Assembly (NCBI GenBank): GCA_024684395.1 | Contig: JAIKWY010000073.1 | Location: 18,720 to 82,719 of the forward strand | Reading direction: 5' to 3' | Length of the DNA: 64,000 nt | Source of the DNA: Oscillospiraceae bacterium | Lineage (GTDB): Bacteria; Bacillota; Clostridia; Oscillospirales; Ruminococcaceae | Part shown: positions 24,278 through 32,033 of the stretch, piece after piece | Layout: each line of letters opens with the position of its first letter | Position numbering within the stretch: the stretch's first letter is position 1 | Made by a program: the position numbers and the translations under genes | Notes under the pieces: model-generated | Told to the model about the DNA's origin: nothing | Databases searched by the model: none | The model's input: only the letters and a program-made list of their open reading frames with translations

Positions 24278-25831
24278 TTATTTACGCTTGATGGAAACGG
24301 TATCCTCCACGGAAACGCCGTTGATATGATCGACCGCCTTCATGGAGAGCAGCTCCGCCTCCGAGAGCGTCAGTGTCTCGATGGTCTCGGTGTGAACCGG
24401 GATCTCGTGATCCTTGGCACGAGTCAGAGCGATCGACATGATCTCATGCCCCTCCGACTCCGGCACCAGCTCGTCCTTGTCGGCATAGGTATCCAGTTCA
24501 TACACCGTGAACACGGATTCATACTGGTTGAGCCGCCGTGTGAAGGAGAATGTCTCCGCCGAATACGGCAGCTGTACGCCTCTCGGGATCAGGATGCAGA
24601 TGCGGAACTCGCCGATGGCATCATAGAAATACCGGATGCCGTAAGCGTGGGAAGAAATGAGCTTGATGTGCTTCTTTTCCTCCTTCTTGCCCTCCTTACC
24701 GTCGGAGACAGGCGTCTGCCGCAGCCAGTCTGCATAACGTGCTGCGCCGTTGGCAATGGCATGTGCCGGGTTGACGCTGCGGACATCGACGGTCGGGAAG
24801 TGGTCTGCGATGGTGCGCAGCACCTGCGGCATGATCGAGCTGCCGCCCGTGAGGATGATATGATCGGGATCCTTGTCCTTGTGGCGGCTCACCAGTGCCT
24901 CCATCTTCTTGACGGCACGGTCGATCAGCGGGCGTGTCATCTCCTCGAACTGCTCTCTTGTCAGCTCGCCCTCGACCACATTGCCCCGCAGCTCCACCGA
25001 CCAGTAGCAGACATCCGTCTCGGAGAGCTCCTCCTTGATGCTTCGAGCCTCACGGCGGAAGTATGCCTGATTCTGGGGCGTGAGCTTGTCATCCGGATAT
25101 TCGTTCTGATACTGCTCGATCAGCCATTTTGCGACAGCCTCGTCCCAGTCGTCGCCGCCAAGCTCCGGATCGCCCTCCTGGTCAACGACCTCATAGGGCA
25201 CCTTCGTCTCATCATCGTTGGAGCGTACCCATGCCGCATCAAATGTACCGCCGCCGAGGTCGAATACAAGGATGTCCTCGTTCTTCTTGTTGCGGGCGCC
25301 GAAATACTCCACCGCTGCCGCCACCGGCTCCGGGAACATCGTCCGCACGACAACATGATTGCCGTTGGGCAGCACGATGGCAGAGATCGCCTCCTGGATG
25401 AGGTTCTTCTGCGGCTCCGAGAAGCCGACCGGCACGGTGCAGACTGCCTCGATGCGGAAATCATCCGCAAAGTCGATCTGGTAGTTCTCCTTTGCCACAC
25501 GCACCGCATCCAGCACCAGATGCTGGATGATCTCCGTGATGACATCCTTGACCGTATACTTGCGTTCGCCTGCCTCCAGGATCACGCCCTTTTCGTTCAG
25601 GCGGCGCTTGACAGAGGTCACGACCTTGGAAGCCGTGCGGGAGTTTTCCAGCTTTCTTGCCGCAATGCGTCCGTAAGCCTTCTGCTTGCCGTCGTCGAAG
25701 AACAGCGACGGGATGGCATAGGTCTCCGTGACCGGGATCAGAGAACGGATCTCGTCCCCCTCCAGATAGCTGCAAAAGCTGAATGTGGTACCGAAGTCGA
25801 TACCGATCGACAGTGTTTTTTTAAGCTCCAT
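24278..25831 (-). CDS. Hsp70/DnaK-family ATPase (paralogue B)
   Basis: 517 residues, about 120 shorter than DnaK. Residues 1-370 form an actin-like ATPase domain with intact motifs: GIDFGTTFSF (phosphate 1), VCTVPVGFSEPQK, VFDLGGGTFDAAW (phosphate 2), ILTGGSSIMPQV (adenosine) and NPAHAIANGAA. A basic linker (GKEGKKEEKKH) replaces the usual conserved hydrophobic linker. The C-terminal 130 residues are a short beta-type substrate domain (GIRYFYDAIGEFRICILIPRGVQLPYSA), and no helical lid or EEVD-type tail is seen. AAGGAGAG precedes the ATG. It is third in a TerB-Hsp70-Hsp70-GrpE order, and the downstream gene starts within its stop codon, so translation is coupled. Confidence 0.88.
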   Translation of the reverse strand: MELKKTLSIGIDFGTTFSFCSYLEGDEIRSLIPVTETYAIPSLFFDDGKQKAYGRIAARKLENSRTASKVVTSVKRRLNEKGVILEAGERKYTVKDVITEIIQHLVLDAVRVAKENYQIDFADDFRIEAVCTVPVGFSEPQKNLIQEAISAIVLPNGNHVVVRTMFPEPVAAAVEYFGARNKKNEDILVFDLGGGTFDAAWVRSNDDETKVPYEVVDQEGDPELGGDDWDEAVAKWLIEQYQNEYPDDKLTPQNQAYFRREARSIKEELSETDVCYWSVELRGNVVEGELTREQFEEMTRPLIDRAVKKMEALVSRHKDKDPDHIILTGGSSIMPQVLRTIADHFPTVDVRSVNPAHAIANGAARYADWLRQTPVSDGKEGKKEEKKHIKLISSHAYGIRYFYDAIGEFRICILIPRGVQLPYSAETFSFTRRLNQYESVFTVYELDTYADKDELVPESEGHEIMSIALTRAKDHEIPVHTETIETLTLSEAELLSMKAVDHINGVSVEDTVSIKRK

Positions 25832-25894
25832 TTCGTTCTCTCCTTATCATTTCGGGATCCGGCGTCTTTCATACGATTCCTCATACCTAAAATT

Positions 25895-25955
25895 GCTGAA
25901 GCAGGTCAAGGGGCACAGCCCCATAAAACCCCTTCCTCCCCGCTTGCGGGGAGAT
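25895..25955. repeat. Truncated family A repeat between the two hsp70 genes
   Basis: AAGGGGCACAGCCCC and CTCCCCGCTTGCGGGGAG hairpins without the GCCGCC core. It makes up most of the 130-bp gap and has no T-run on the minus strand. Confidence 0.55.
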
Positions 25956-25960
25956 CGCAT

Positions 25961-27526
25961 TCAGGAATGCCGGTTCTCTATATTGATCTGCCTGCGGATG
26001 CCGGCATTGTTGACTGTATCCTCCGCCTCAAAGCTGAGCTGAAGCGATTCATTGAGCGAGAGCGTCTCTCTGACGGGCGTCCCCGGATCAACGGGCTCCG
26101 GTCGGGTCAAAATCGCTGTCAGCACCTCACGCCCCTGGAAGATGGCAGTATAGGGGACGCCGTCGATCACGGCATAGCAGCCCTTCTCGTAGGGATCGCT
26201 GCTCTCTTTCAGCACATCCGTCTCATAGATGCCATAGACGCTGCTGCGCCGCCGCTCTGCCGAGAGATTCCCCATTTTGCTCGCACCCTCTGCTGAAGCA
26301 GGGAGCGGATCGTTTTTCCGGATGAAGATCCGGAGCAGCGGCTCATCCCCCCGCTGCGGCACTGCTTCCACAATGCCGTAGCCATGCGGGGCAATGTTGG
26401 CAAGCCCCGGCTGCTTCGCTTCCTGAGAAGCCTCCGCAAGGAGCGCCGCACCCTCTGCAATGGCACGTTCCGGATGGAAGCACCGTATCGAAGCCTTCTT
26501 CGGCAGAATGCCCGCCCGCCGGATGGATGCCTCGATCTGCGGCATATAGCTGCCGCCGCCGGTCAGGATCAGACTGCCGATCTTCTTGTCCTTCTGCCGG
26601 TCAGTGATCCGCTGCAGGATGGAAACAGCCCGCTCCGCCAGATCCAGCGTTGCTTCCTCAAAATCCTCCCGGGTGATGTCCAGCTCGATATAATCGCCCT
26701 CGTTCTCGATCTCAATGCTGACACGATCCGCCGCACTGAGCTGTTCCTTGGCATCCACGGCAAAGGTCTTGAGCCGCCGCCGCAGTGCCGAAGAGGTGGA
26801 CTTCCCCATCTGTTTGCGGTAAGCCCTTCCGAGCAGTCCCGCCATGACCTCGTCCCAGCATCGTCCGCCGAGCGTCCGGTCGCCGTCCTGGTCGATCACA
26901 CGGAACGGCATGTCCCCGTCCGGGGCATGCTGCACCAGCGCCACATCGAGCGTACCGCCGCCGAGGTCAAAGACGAGCACATAGTCGTCTGCCTTGCCGT
27001 GCGAATCCAGATACCGCACCGCCGAAGCGACCGGCTCCTGCACGACACGCTTGACTTCGACTTTCGTGCCGCTTGCGAGCTCTACAGCTTCCAGTGCAGA
27101 ACGCAGCACCCGGACCTGTGCCTGGTCGAAGTCCACCGGCACCGTCATCACGACCTCCAGCACATCCGGCGAGAGCGCATAGCTGTCCCGCAGCATCGTC
27201 TCGGCATCCGTGAGGAACCGTGTCAGCATCCGCCGGACGATGTCAGCGGGGGTAAATTCCTTGTCACCGAGCATGAGCTTCTGTTCAAGGAGCTTCGCCT
27301 TGATGCACTCCACACCGAACTGCGGATGGTTCCGGAACCGCCGCTGTGCATCGGCGCCGAAGAGCTCCGCCTTGCCGTTGTTCCAGTACAGAGTCGGGAT
27401 GCCCCGTGTGGCATAGCGTGTGGCAACGAGCGACTGCACCTGCTTGCGTCCCTTGCTGTCCACGCCGTGAACGAAGCCGATATAGGTATAATTATGACCA
27501 AAATCCAAACCGATCGAGATCTTCAT
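25961..27526 (-). CDS. Hsp70/DnaK-family ATPase (paralogue A, altered phosphate loop)
   Basis: 521 residues from the ATG with AAAGGAT upstream (the open frame extends nine codons earlier). Same architecture as paralogue B: ATPase domain followed by a short beta-type C-terminal domain (GYGIVEAVPQRGDEPLLRIF) with no helical lid. Motifs: VMTVPVDFDQAQ, VFDLGGGTLDVAL, ILTGGGSYMPQI, HPERAIAEGAA. The first phosphate motif is GLDFGHNYT. Aligned with DnaK GIDLGTTNS, Thr11 and Thr12 become His and Asn, so nucleotide handling may differ. It lies between the TerB-like gene and paralogue B and has a possible internal promoter. The two paralogues may work as a heteromeric pair. Confidence 0.87.
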   Translation of the reverse strand: MKISIGLDFGHNYTYIGFVHGVDSKGRKQVQSLVATRYATRGIPTLYWNNGKAELFGADAQRRFRNHPQFGVECIKAKLLEQKLMLGDKEFTPADIVRRMLTRFLTDAETMLRDSYALSPDVLEVVMTVPVDFDQAQVRVLRSALEAVELASGTKVEVKRVVQEPVASAVRYLDSHGKADDYVLVFDLGGGTLDVALVQHAPDGDMPFRVIDQDGDRTLGGRCWDEVMAGLLGRAYRKQMGKSTSSALRRRLKTFAVDAKEQLSAADRVSIEIENEGDYIELDITREDFEEATLDLAERAVSILQRITDRQKDKKIGSLILTGGGSYMPQIEASIRRAGILPKKASIRCFHPERAIAEGAALLAEASQEAKQPGLANIAPHGYGIVEAVPQRGDEPLLRIFIRKNDPLPASAEGASKMGNLSAERRRSSVYGIYETDVLKESSDPYEKGCYAVIDGVPYTAIFQGREVLTAILTRPEPVDPGTPVRETLSLNESLQLSFEAEDTVNNAGIRRQINIENRHS

Positions 27527-27595
27527 GATGCAGATCCTTTCCACGCAGCGCAAAGCGCAGCACTGCGTTTTTTGGCATATCAGTAACTATGTAAC

Positions 27596-27624
27596 ATTTT
27601 AGCATATCTATGCAAAAAAGTCAA
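27596..27624 (-). promoter_or_regulatory. Internal promoter before hsp70 paralogue A
   Basis: On the minus strand: TTGACT, 17 bp, extended -10 TGC then TAAAAT, just after the stop of the TerB-like gene. It would let the hsp70/grpE genes be made apart from the TerB-like protein. Confidence 0.55.
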
Positions 27625-27638
27625 GGTAAGTCCGGCTA

Positions 27639-28103
27639 TCATTCGACCAGAGCCCGCAGCTTTGCGATCTCTTCCTTCTCCTCATCGGTGACGATGCCGT
27701 CGCTCATGGACATGATCCCGCAGCTGAGCAGCACCAGCTCCCGGAAGGACGCCGCCAGCCGGGGGTTGATCGACCGCAGGAGCTTCATGCTGTCGATGAT
27801 GACCTTCTCATTGGAGGCGCTGTGCAGCGGCGAATCGAGCCCGTCAAGCGCCTTGTCGAGCTCCTTCTGGGTATAGGTGAAGCCGAAGAACTCGTTGAGA
27901 TAATCGACCTCTTTCTGGCTGACCCAGCCGTCGGCGGTGATGATGCGGAGGATCATGATGAGCAGCTCACGGGTATAGTAAGCGCCCATATCCCCGAGGT
28001 TTTCGGTACTCCAGTCGCCCTCCTCCTGCACGGCATCGCAGCCGATGAGGAAGCGCTCATATTTCAGCTTGAAGCTCTCAGCATATTCCTGGATCTTGCT
28101 CAT
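27639..28103 (-). CDS. TerB-like domain protein
   Basis: 154 residues, all helical, no signal peptide. Two acidic loop-helix motifs, ITADGWVSQKEVDYL (about residue 65) and MSMSDGIVTDEEKEEI near the C-terminus, match the paired Asp/Glu signatures of the TerB (tellurite-resistance, PF05099-type) fold, which can bind divalent metal. The start has AGGAGG upstream; the frame is open for 60 more codons without conserved sequence. It is the first gene of the Hsp70/GrpE-like operon, behind a promoter with a palindromic operator candidate. TerB-fold proteins often occur in stress or conflict gene sets. The role here is inferred only from context. Confidence 0.75.
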   Translation of the reverse strand: MSKIQEYAESFKLKYERFLIGCDAVQEEGDWSTENLGDMGAYYTRELLIMILRIITADGWVSQKEVDYLNEFFGFTYTQKELDKALDGLDSPLHSASNEKVIIDSMKLLRSINPRLAASFRELVLLSCGIMSMSDGIVTDEEKEEIAKLRALVE

Positions 28104-28143
28104 GACATTCTCCTCCTGTTTTGTGAGATCTCTGGTATCATCC

Positions 28144-28168
28144 ATAATGGATGCTATGCATTTATTAT
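28144..28168 (-). promoter_or_regulatory. 25-bp near-palindrome, second copy of the operator candidate
   Basis: ATAATGGATGC, TAT, GCATTTATTAT: two mismatches between arms. It overlaps the -10 of the TerB promoter in the same way as the perfect copy at 21965-21989. Confidence 0.6.
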
Positions 28169-28193
28169 AGCATAAAAACGGCGCATTTGTCAA
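28164..28193 (-). promoter_or_regulatory. Promoter of the TerB-Hsp70-Hsp70-GrpE operon
   Basis: On the minus strand: TTGACA, 18 bp, extended -10 TGC then TATAAT. The -35 lies in the loop of the upstream gene's terminator hairpin. Confidence 0.7.
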
Positions 28194-28209
28194 TGAAAAC
28201 AAATGCGCC
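28173..28209 (-). terminator. Terminator of the LRR-dockerin gene, overlapping the next promoter
   Basis: GGCGCATTTG / CAAATGCGCC perfect 10-bp stem followed, on the minus strand, by GTTTTTATG. The loop and right arm contain the TTGACA of the TerB promoter. Confidence 0.75.
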
Positions 28210-28227
28210 GGAATCATACAATTTAAT

Positions 28228-29991
28228 TTAAGCAAGGGTTGCGAGGTAGTCGGCAATAGAGTCGGTGCCGCCCGCCCCGACATAGGCGGCGTAGATCAGA
28301 ATGAGGGCAGCGTCCGAGGCGTTGACGGAGCCGTCGCTGTTGATGTCGGCGGCTTTCATCTGCGTATCCGTCAGACCGTAATCTCCGCCTGCGCCCGCTG
28401 CGGCGGCAGCGATCAGGATGATGGCAGCATCCGAAGCGTTGATGACCCCGTCATTGTTCAGGTCGCCGGATGAGATGTCGTCCTCCGGTTCACCATCCAG
28501 CGTAACAAAGGTGATGCCGTACTTTTCCGCATAGGCTTGTGCGGTGGAGTCTCTGTAGCCGTAGATGGTGCCGGTGCAGTAGTAATTGGCGGTACCGGGA
28601 CGACCCGTATTGCCGAATGTGTCTTCTCTGTCATATATTTCACAATCACGGCTCAATATTGTCACAGAGTTTAACTTATCACAGATCATAAAAGCTTGGT
28701 TTCCGATACTCTTCACGCTCTCCGGGATGGTAATGAATTCCAAACTTGTACAGTAAAAGAATGCTCCTTCTCCAATTTCCGTAACAGCATCCGGGATATT
28801 GACGGATGCAAGATTTCTGCAACGATAGAAACTCAAGTCTCCAATACTCGTAACACTGCCCGGGATCTCCAGAGAGGTCAACTCGGTATTTTCAATAAAA
28901 GCTTCCCCTGAAATTTGCGTCACGCCGTTGGGAATGATAACATCACCTTTGCAGGTGGTGCCATCTATCAGGACATTGTTGACTATCACCATCGGGTTAT
29001 TTTTGATCTGTGTTTTCAACCAGAGTGTCCCCGAAAACGCTTCTGCATCAATGCGTGTCACGCTTTCAGGAATAGTGATGGTTGAAAGGCGAGAACAGCC
29101 GTTAAAAGCCTCCTTTCCTATGCTTGTTACGCTGTCAGGTAGATGAATATACTGTAGCGATTCTTTCATATAGAACGCCCCTGCGCCTATTGCTGTAATC
29201 GTATCCGGGATGATAAAACTGCTTCCTGTTTCCCGAGCATCTACCAGGACACCGTTAACAACAACAAGCGGCTCCTGGCTTTGCTGTGCCTCCAACCACG
29301 GCGTGTTATCAAACGACAGGACTCCAAATTCTGTCAGGTTTTCCGGAAACGTGATTGTTTCCAAAGCAGAACAGTCTGCAAATGCGTAGTCACCGATTTT
29401 TGCGACTTGATCCGGAATCTGAAAGGAAGTCAGACTGGTACAGCTACGAAACATTCTGTCCTCAATACAAGTGAGCTTCGATGGCAGTTCAATAGATGTC
29501 AGCCCGCTACAGTTGCTGAAAGTATCAGTACCGATCTTTGTTACGGAATCAGGGATGGTTACTGATGTCAGATTGGAACAGCCCGAAAAGGCATAAGCAC
29601 CGATGCTGATCACACTACTCGGGATGGTGACTGAAGTCAATTTGGAACTTGCACGGAATGCATGATCACCGATGCTTGTTACGCCATCCTGGATAATGAC
29701 CGTTTTGATTTCTGGAATACTCCAGCTATTGTATTTATTGAGCCAGCTATCCAAATCTGTCCACGGTGTACTGTCTCTTGAATCAGAGTAATTATCCATT
29801 TCCCCCGTTCCGCTGATCGTCAGCGTTCCCGCATCATCCAACGTCCATGTCAGATTCTCTCCGCATGTTCCGGAGTATTCCTCCGCACTTGCGATGATGC
29901 TGACCAATTCTGTGATTGCTGGCAGCGGTGCGCAGGCGCCAACCAATGCCATAGCCGTCAAAAATGCAGCCGCTTTTTTAAATCTCATCAT
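28228..29991 (-). CDS. Secreted BspA-type leucine-rich repeat protein with C-terminal dockerin
   Basis: 587 residues. Signal peptide 1-37 (MMRFKKAAAFLTAMALVGAC start). Residues 40-100 contain a short beta module (LTWTLDDAGTLTISGTGEMD) frequent before such repeats. Residues 100-470 are LRR_5/BspA repeats of 23 residues (TIPDSVTKIGTDTFSNCSGL type), interrupted twice by longer units with PWLEAQQSQEPLVVVNGVLV-like motifs. Residues 508-587 are a type I dockerin with two good calcium loops (GDLNNDGVINASDAA and ADINSDGSVNASDAA). BspA repeats usually mediate adhesion, and the dockerin would attach the protein to a cohesin scaffold. GGAGG lies four or seven bases before two consecutive ATGs; the second may be used. 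Confidence 0.9.
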   Translation of the reverse strand: MMRFKKAAAFLTAMALVGACAPLPAITELVSIIASAEEYSGTCGENLTWTLDDAGTLTISGTGEMDNYSDSRDSTPWTDLDSWLNKYNSWSIPEIKTVIIQDGVTSIGDHAFRASSKLTSVTIPSSVISIGAYAFSGCSNLTSVTIPDSVTKIGTDTFSNCSGLTSIELPSKLTCIEDRMFRSCTSLTSFQIPDQVAKIGDYAFADCSALETITFPENLTEFGVLSFDNTPWLEAQQSQEPLVVVNGVLVDARETGSSFIIPDTITAIGAGAFYMKESLQYIHLPDSVTSIGKEAFNGCSRLSTITIPESVTRIDAEAFSGTLWLKTQIKNNPMVIVNNVLIDGTTCKGDVIIPNGVTQISGEAFIENTELTSLEIPGSVTSIGDLSFYRCRNLASVNIPDAVTEIGEGAFFYCTSLEFITIPESVKSIGNQAFMICDKLNSVTILSRDCEIYDREDTFGNTGRPGTANYYCTGTIYGYRDSTAQAYAEKYGITFVTLDGEPEDDISSGDLNNDGVINASDAAIILIAAAAAGAGGDYGLTDTQMKAADINSDGSVNASDAALILIYAAYVGAGGTDSIADYLATLA

Positions 29992-30136
29992 GTATCCTCC
30001 ATTTCTGGCGAAAATCCGCCTTGAATCACAATTATTATATCACATCTATACGAAAAAGTCAACTATATTTGTATCATTACATTCACAAGAGTTATACTTA
30101 TATGTGGTAAACTATTATTTGATGGAGGGTACAAAT

Positions 30137-30436
30137 ATGGTTGACTTTGGTGCAAAATTAAAAAAACTGCGCATGGATGCCGGAATGACGCAACAGCAGC
30201 TTGCTGAGAAGATATGGGTAACAAAAACCAGTATCAGTTATTATGAGCTTTCTGATCGTATGCCCTCCCCCGAAGTCCTCGTCAAGCTTGCGGCAGCCTT
30301 CCATGTGACGACCGACTACCTCCTTGGACTGGAGGAGAAGAAAAAATACCTTGACGTGAGCGACCTTCCCGAGGAAGACATCGCCCTCCTCGAACAGATG
30401 GCAGCAAGACTCCGCACACTTCGCCGGGACGAATAG
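30137..30436 (+). CDS. XRE-family helix-turn-helix regulator
   Basis: 99 residues. Residues 4-62 are a Cro/C1-type HTH (LKKLRMDAGMTQQQLAEKIW, SISYYELSDRMPSPEVLVKL, HVTTDYLLGLEE). A short C-terminal helix pair (DLPEEDIALLEQMAARLRTL) probably dimerises. ATG with GGAGG nine bases before; the frame is open upstream without conserved residues. It is divergent from the LRR-dockerin gene with 145 bp between the starts, so it may act on that intergenic region or on itself. No ligand domain is present. Confidence 0.88.
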   Translation: MVDFGAKLKKLRMDAGMTQQQLAEKIWVTKTSISYYELSDRMPSPEVLVKLAAAFHVTTDYLLGLEEKKKYLDVSDLPEEDIALLEQMAARLRTLRRDE

Positions 30437-30451
30437 CGCCCCGGCTGTTTT

Positions 30452-30482
30452 TATGCCCTAAAACCGCCTTTTTTAGGGCTTT
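30452..30482 (+). terminator. Terminator of the XRE gene
   Basis: GCCCTAAAA / TTTTAGGGC stem-loop followed by TTTT, 16 bp after the stop codon. Confidence 0.75.
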
Positions 30483-30488
30483 TGCCTA

Positions 30489-30517
30489 TTGACATTTGTT
30501 CGGAAATATAGTATAAT
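30489..30517 (+). promoter_or_regulatory. Promoter of the C39-like lipoprotein gene
   Basis: TTGACA, 17 bp, TATAAT, ending about 42 bp before the start codon. Confidence 0.75.
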
Positions 30518-30559
30518 GATGTAGATATTTGTCCAGAATCGCCGAAAGGAGGGGAACCG

Positions 30560-31483
30560 ATGCATCGAGTGCTGAAACGCTGTCTTGCGCTGCTGACAGC
30601 GGCAGTCCTGTGCTGCGCAGCCACAGGCTGTCAGAGCAAGGACAAAGCACCGGCAGAAGCGGAGATGATCGGTCCCGAGCTCCCGGCGGCGACCGCACCG
30701 ACCGAGCCGGAAACGACCGAGCCGGAGCCGACCACCGAGCCGGAAACGAAACCGCCCGCCCCCGCCGAAGCAATGGTCGAGAACGTGCCGTTCTACACCC
30801 AGCGTGGACTGCTCCCGACAGGCTGCGAGCTGGTCAGCGCCAAGATGGTGCTGGAATTTTACACCGGCAAGGAGGTGCCGATCGAGGAAGTGGTCGAGCA
30901 TACCACCTGCGCCTATCCCGAGTGGAAGGACGGCAAGGGCTGTGCGCCGCACCCGGAACACGCCTTCATCGGCAGCCCCTATGACGAGACGAGCTATGGC
31001 TGCTTTGCCCCGGTCATCGTGGAGATGATGAACCAGCTCCTCCCGGAGGGCTATGAAGCGGTCGATATGACCGGCGCCGATCTACAGGATCTGGCAGAGA
31101 CCTTCATCCCCGAGGGCACGCCCGTCATCATGTGGGCGACGATCGGGATGCTCAACGAGTTCCCGTGGCGCAGCTGGTACCTGATGGATGAGGAAGGCAA
31201 CCCGACGGACGATTTCTATAACTGGATGGCATTGGAGCACTGCCTGGTGCTGGTCGGCTATGACGAGGACTACTACTACTTCAACGACCCCAACCGCTAT
31301 GCAGCGAACACCGCCTATAAAAAGAGCATCGTGGATGAACGCTATACCACAATGGGGCGCTACTGCGTCGTTGTCCAGCCCTATGACGAGGAGGAAACGA
31401 TCGACCGTGACCGCATGGATCCCGACCTGACCGAGGAGGATCCCATCCCGGAGCCCGTCCCGATCGAGACAACAGCGCCTTGA
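30560..31483 (+). CDS. Lipoprotein with C39-like cysteine peptidase domain
   Basis: 307 residues. The lipoprotein signal ends at Cys24 (CAATGC lipobox), followed by a Pro/Glu/Thr spacer (residues 30-72). Residues 75-280 are a peptidase C39-like (PF13529-type) domain: VPFYTQRGLLPTGCELVS with Cys89 as nucleophile, His227 in ALEHCLVLVGY, and FNDPNRY as the third site. A short acidic Pro-rich tail closes the protein. It is predicted to sit on the outer face of the membrane; the peptide or amide substrate is unknown. AAAGGAGG precedes the ATG. It differs from the C39-like protein at 493-2286 in having no wall-binding repeats. Confidence 0.85.
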   Translation: MHRVLKRCLALLTAAVLCCAATGCQSKDKAPAEAEMIGPELPAATAPTEPETTEPEPTTEPETKPPAPAEAMVENVPFYTQRGLLPTGCELVSAKMVLEFYTGKEVPIEEVVEHTTCAYPEWKDGKGCAPHPEHAFIGSPYDETSYGCFAPVIVEMMNQLLPEGYEAVDMTGADLQDLAETFIPEGTPVIMWATIGMLNEFPWRSWYLMDEEGNPTDDFYNWMALEHCLVLVGYDEDYYYFNDPNRYAANTAYKKSIVDERYTTMGRYCVVVQPYDEEETIDRDRMDPDLTEEDPIPEPVPIETTAP

Positions 31484-31508
31484 CAAAAATAGGCAGCTGT
31501 GCTATACT
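31480..31508 (+). promoter_or_regulatory. Promoter of the Fur-family gene
   Basis: TTGACA, 17 bp, TATACT. The -35 overlaps the stop codon of the preceding lipoprotein gene. Confidence 0.7.
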
Positions 31509-31540
31509 AAGAATGAAAATTGATCCCAAGGAGGCAGCCC

Positions 31541-31957
31541 ATGAAGCAGTCCGGCGGCTACAAGACCAAACAAAAGGAGCAGATCCTGCAATATCTGACG
31601 AGCCATGAAGGGCAGCATGTCACCGCACAGGAGCTGTCCCGCCATCTTGAAGAGGAGGGCACCCCGGTCGGCACAGCGACGATCTACCGCTGTCTTGACC
31701 AGCTCGTTTCGGAGGGTGTGCTGCGGAAATACACCTTTGACAGCCGCACCTGTGCCTGCTATGAATACCTGCCGCACAGCCATGAATGCAAGCGCCATTT
31801 CCATCTGAAATGCCTGCAATGCGGCAAGCTCTACCATGTGACCTGCGAGCATCTGAGCGGTCTGGAGGATCATATCTTAGAGCACCACGGCTTCCAGATC
31901 GACCAGTCCAAGACGGTGCTCTACGGCATCTGTGCCGAGTGCCGGGAGAAGGAATAA
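31541..31957 (+). CDS. Fur-family metalloregulator (Fur/Zur/PerR type)
   Basis: 138 residues. An N-terminal winged helix (TKQKEQILQYLTSHEGQHVT, GTPVGTATIYRCLDQLVSEG) is followed by the dimerisation domain with both structural-zinc CxxC pairs (LKCLQCGKLYHVTC and GICAEC) and His-rich regulatory-site residues (HSHECKRHFH, ILEHHGF). It represses transport or stress genes when metallated. The regulatory metal cannot be decided from sequence; the extra Cys and His around HSHECKRHFH would suit Zn. AAGGAGG lies upstream of the chosen ATG. Monocistronic, with its own promoter and terminator. Confidence 0.88.
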   Translation: MKQSGGYKTKQKEQILQYLTSHEGQHVTAQELSRHLEEEGTPVGTATIYRCLDQLVSEGVLRKYTFDSRTCACYEYLPHSHECKRHFHLKCLQCGKLYHVTCEHLSGLEDHILEHHGFQIDQSKTVLYGICAECREKE

Positions 31958-31964
31958 CAGCAGA

Positions 31965-31996
31965 AGGGACGCTTTGCAAAAAGCGTCCCTTTTCAG
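31965..31996 (+). terminator. Terminator of the Fur-family gene
   Basis: AAGGGACGCTTT / AAAGCGTCCCTT stem-loop with TTTT, right after the stop codon. Confidence 0.8.
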
Positions 31997-32033
31997 AGTA
32001 TTCTTCCGTTCACACCATCAGCGCAGGAAGGCA

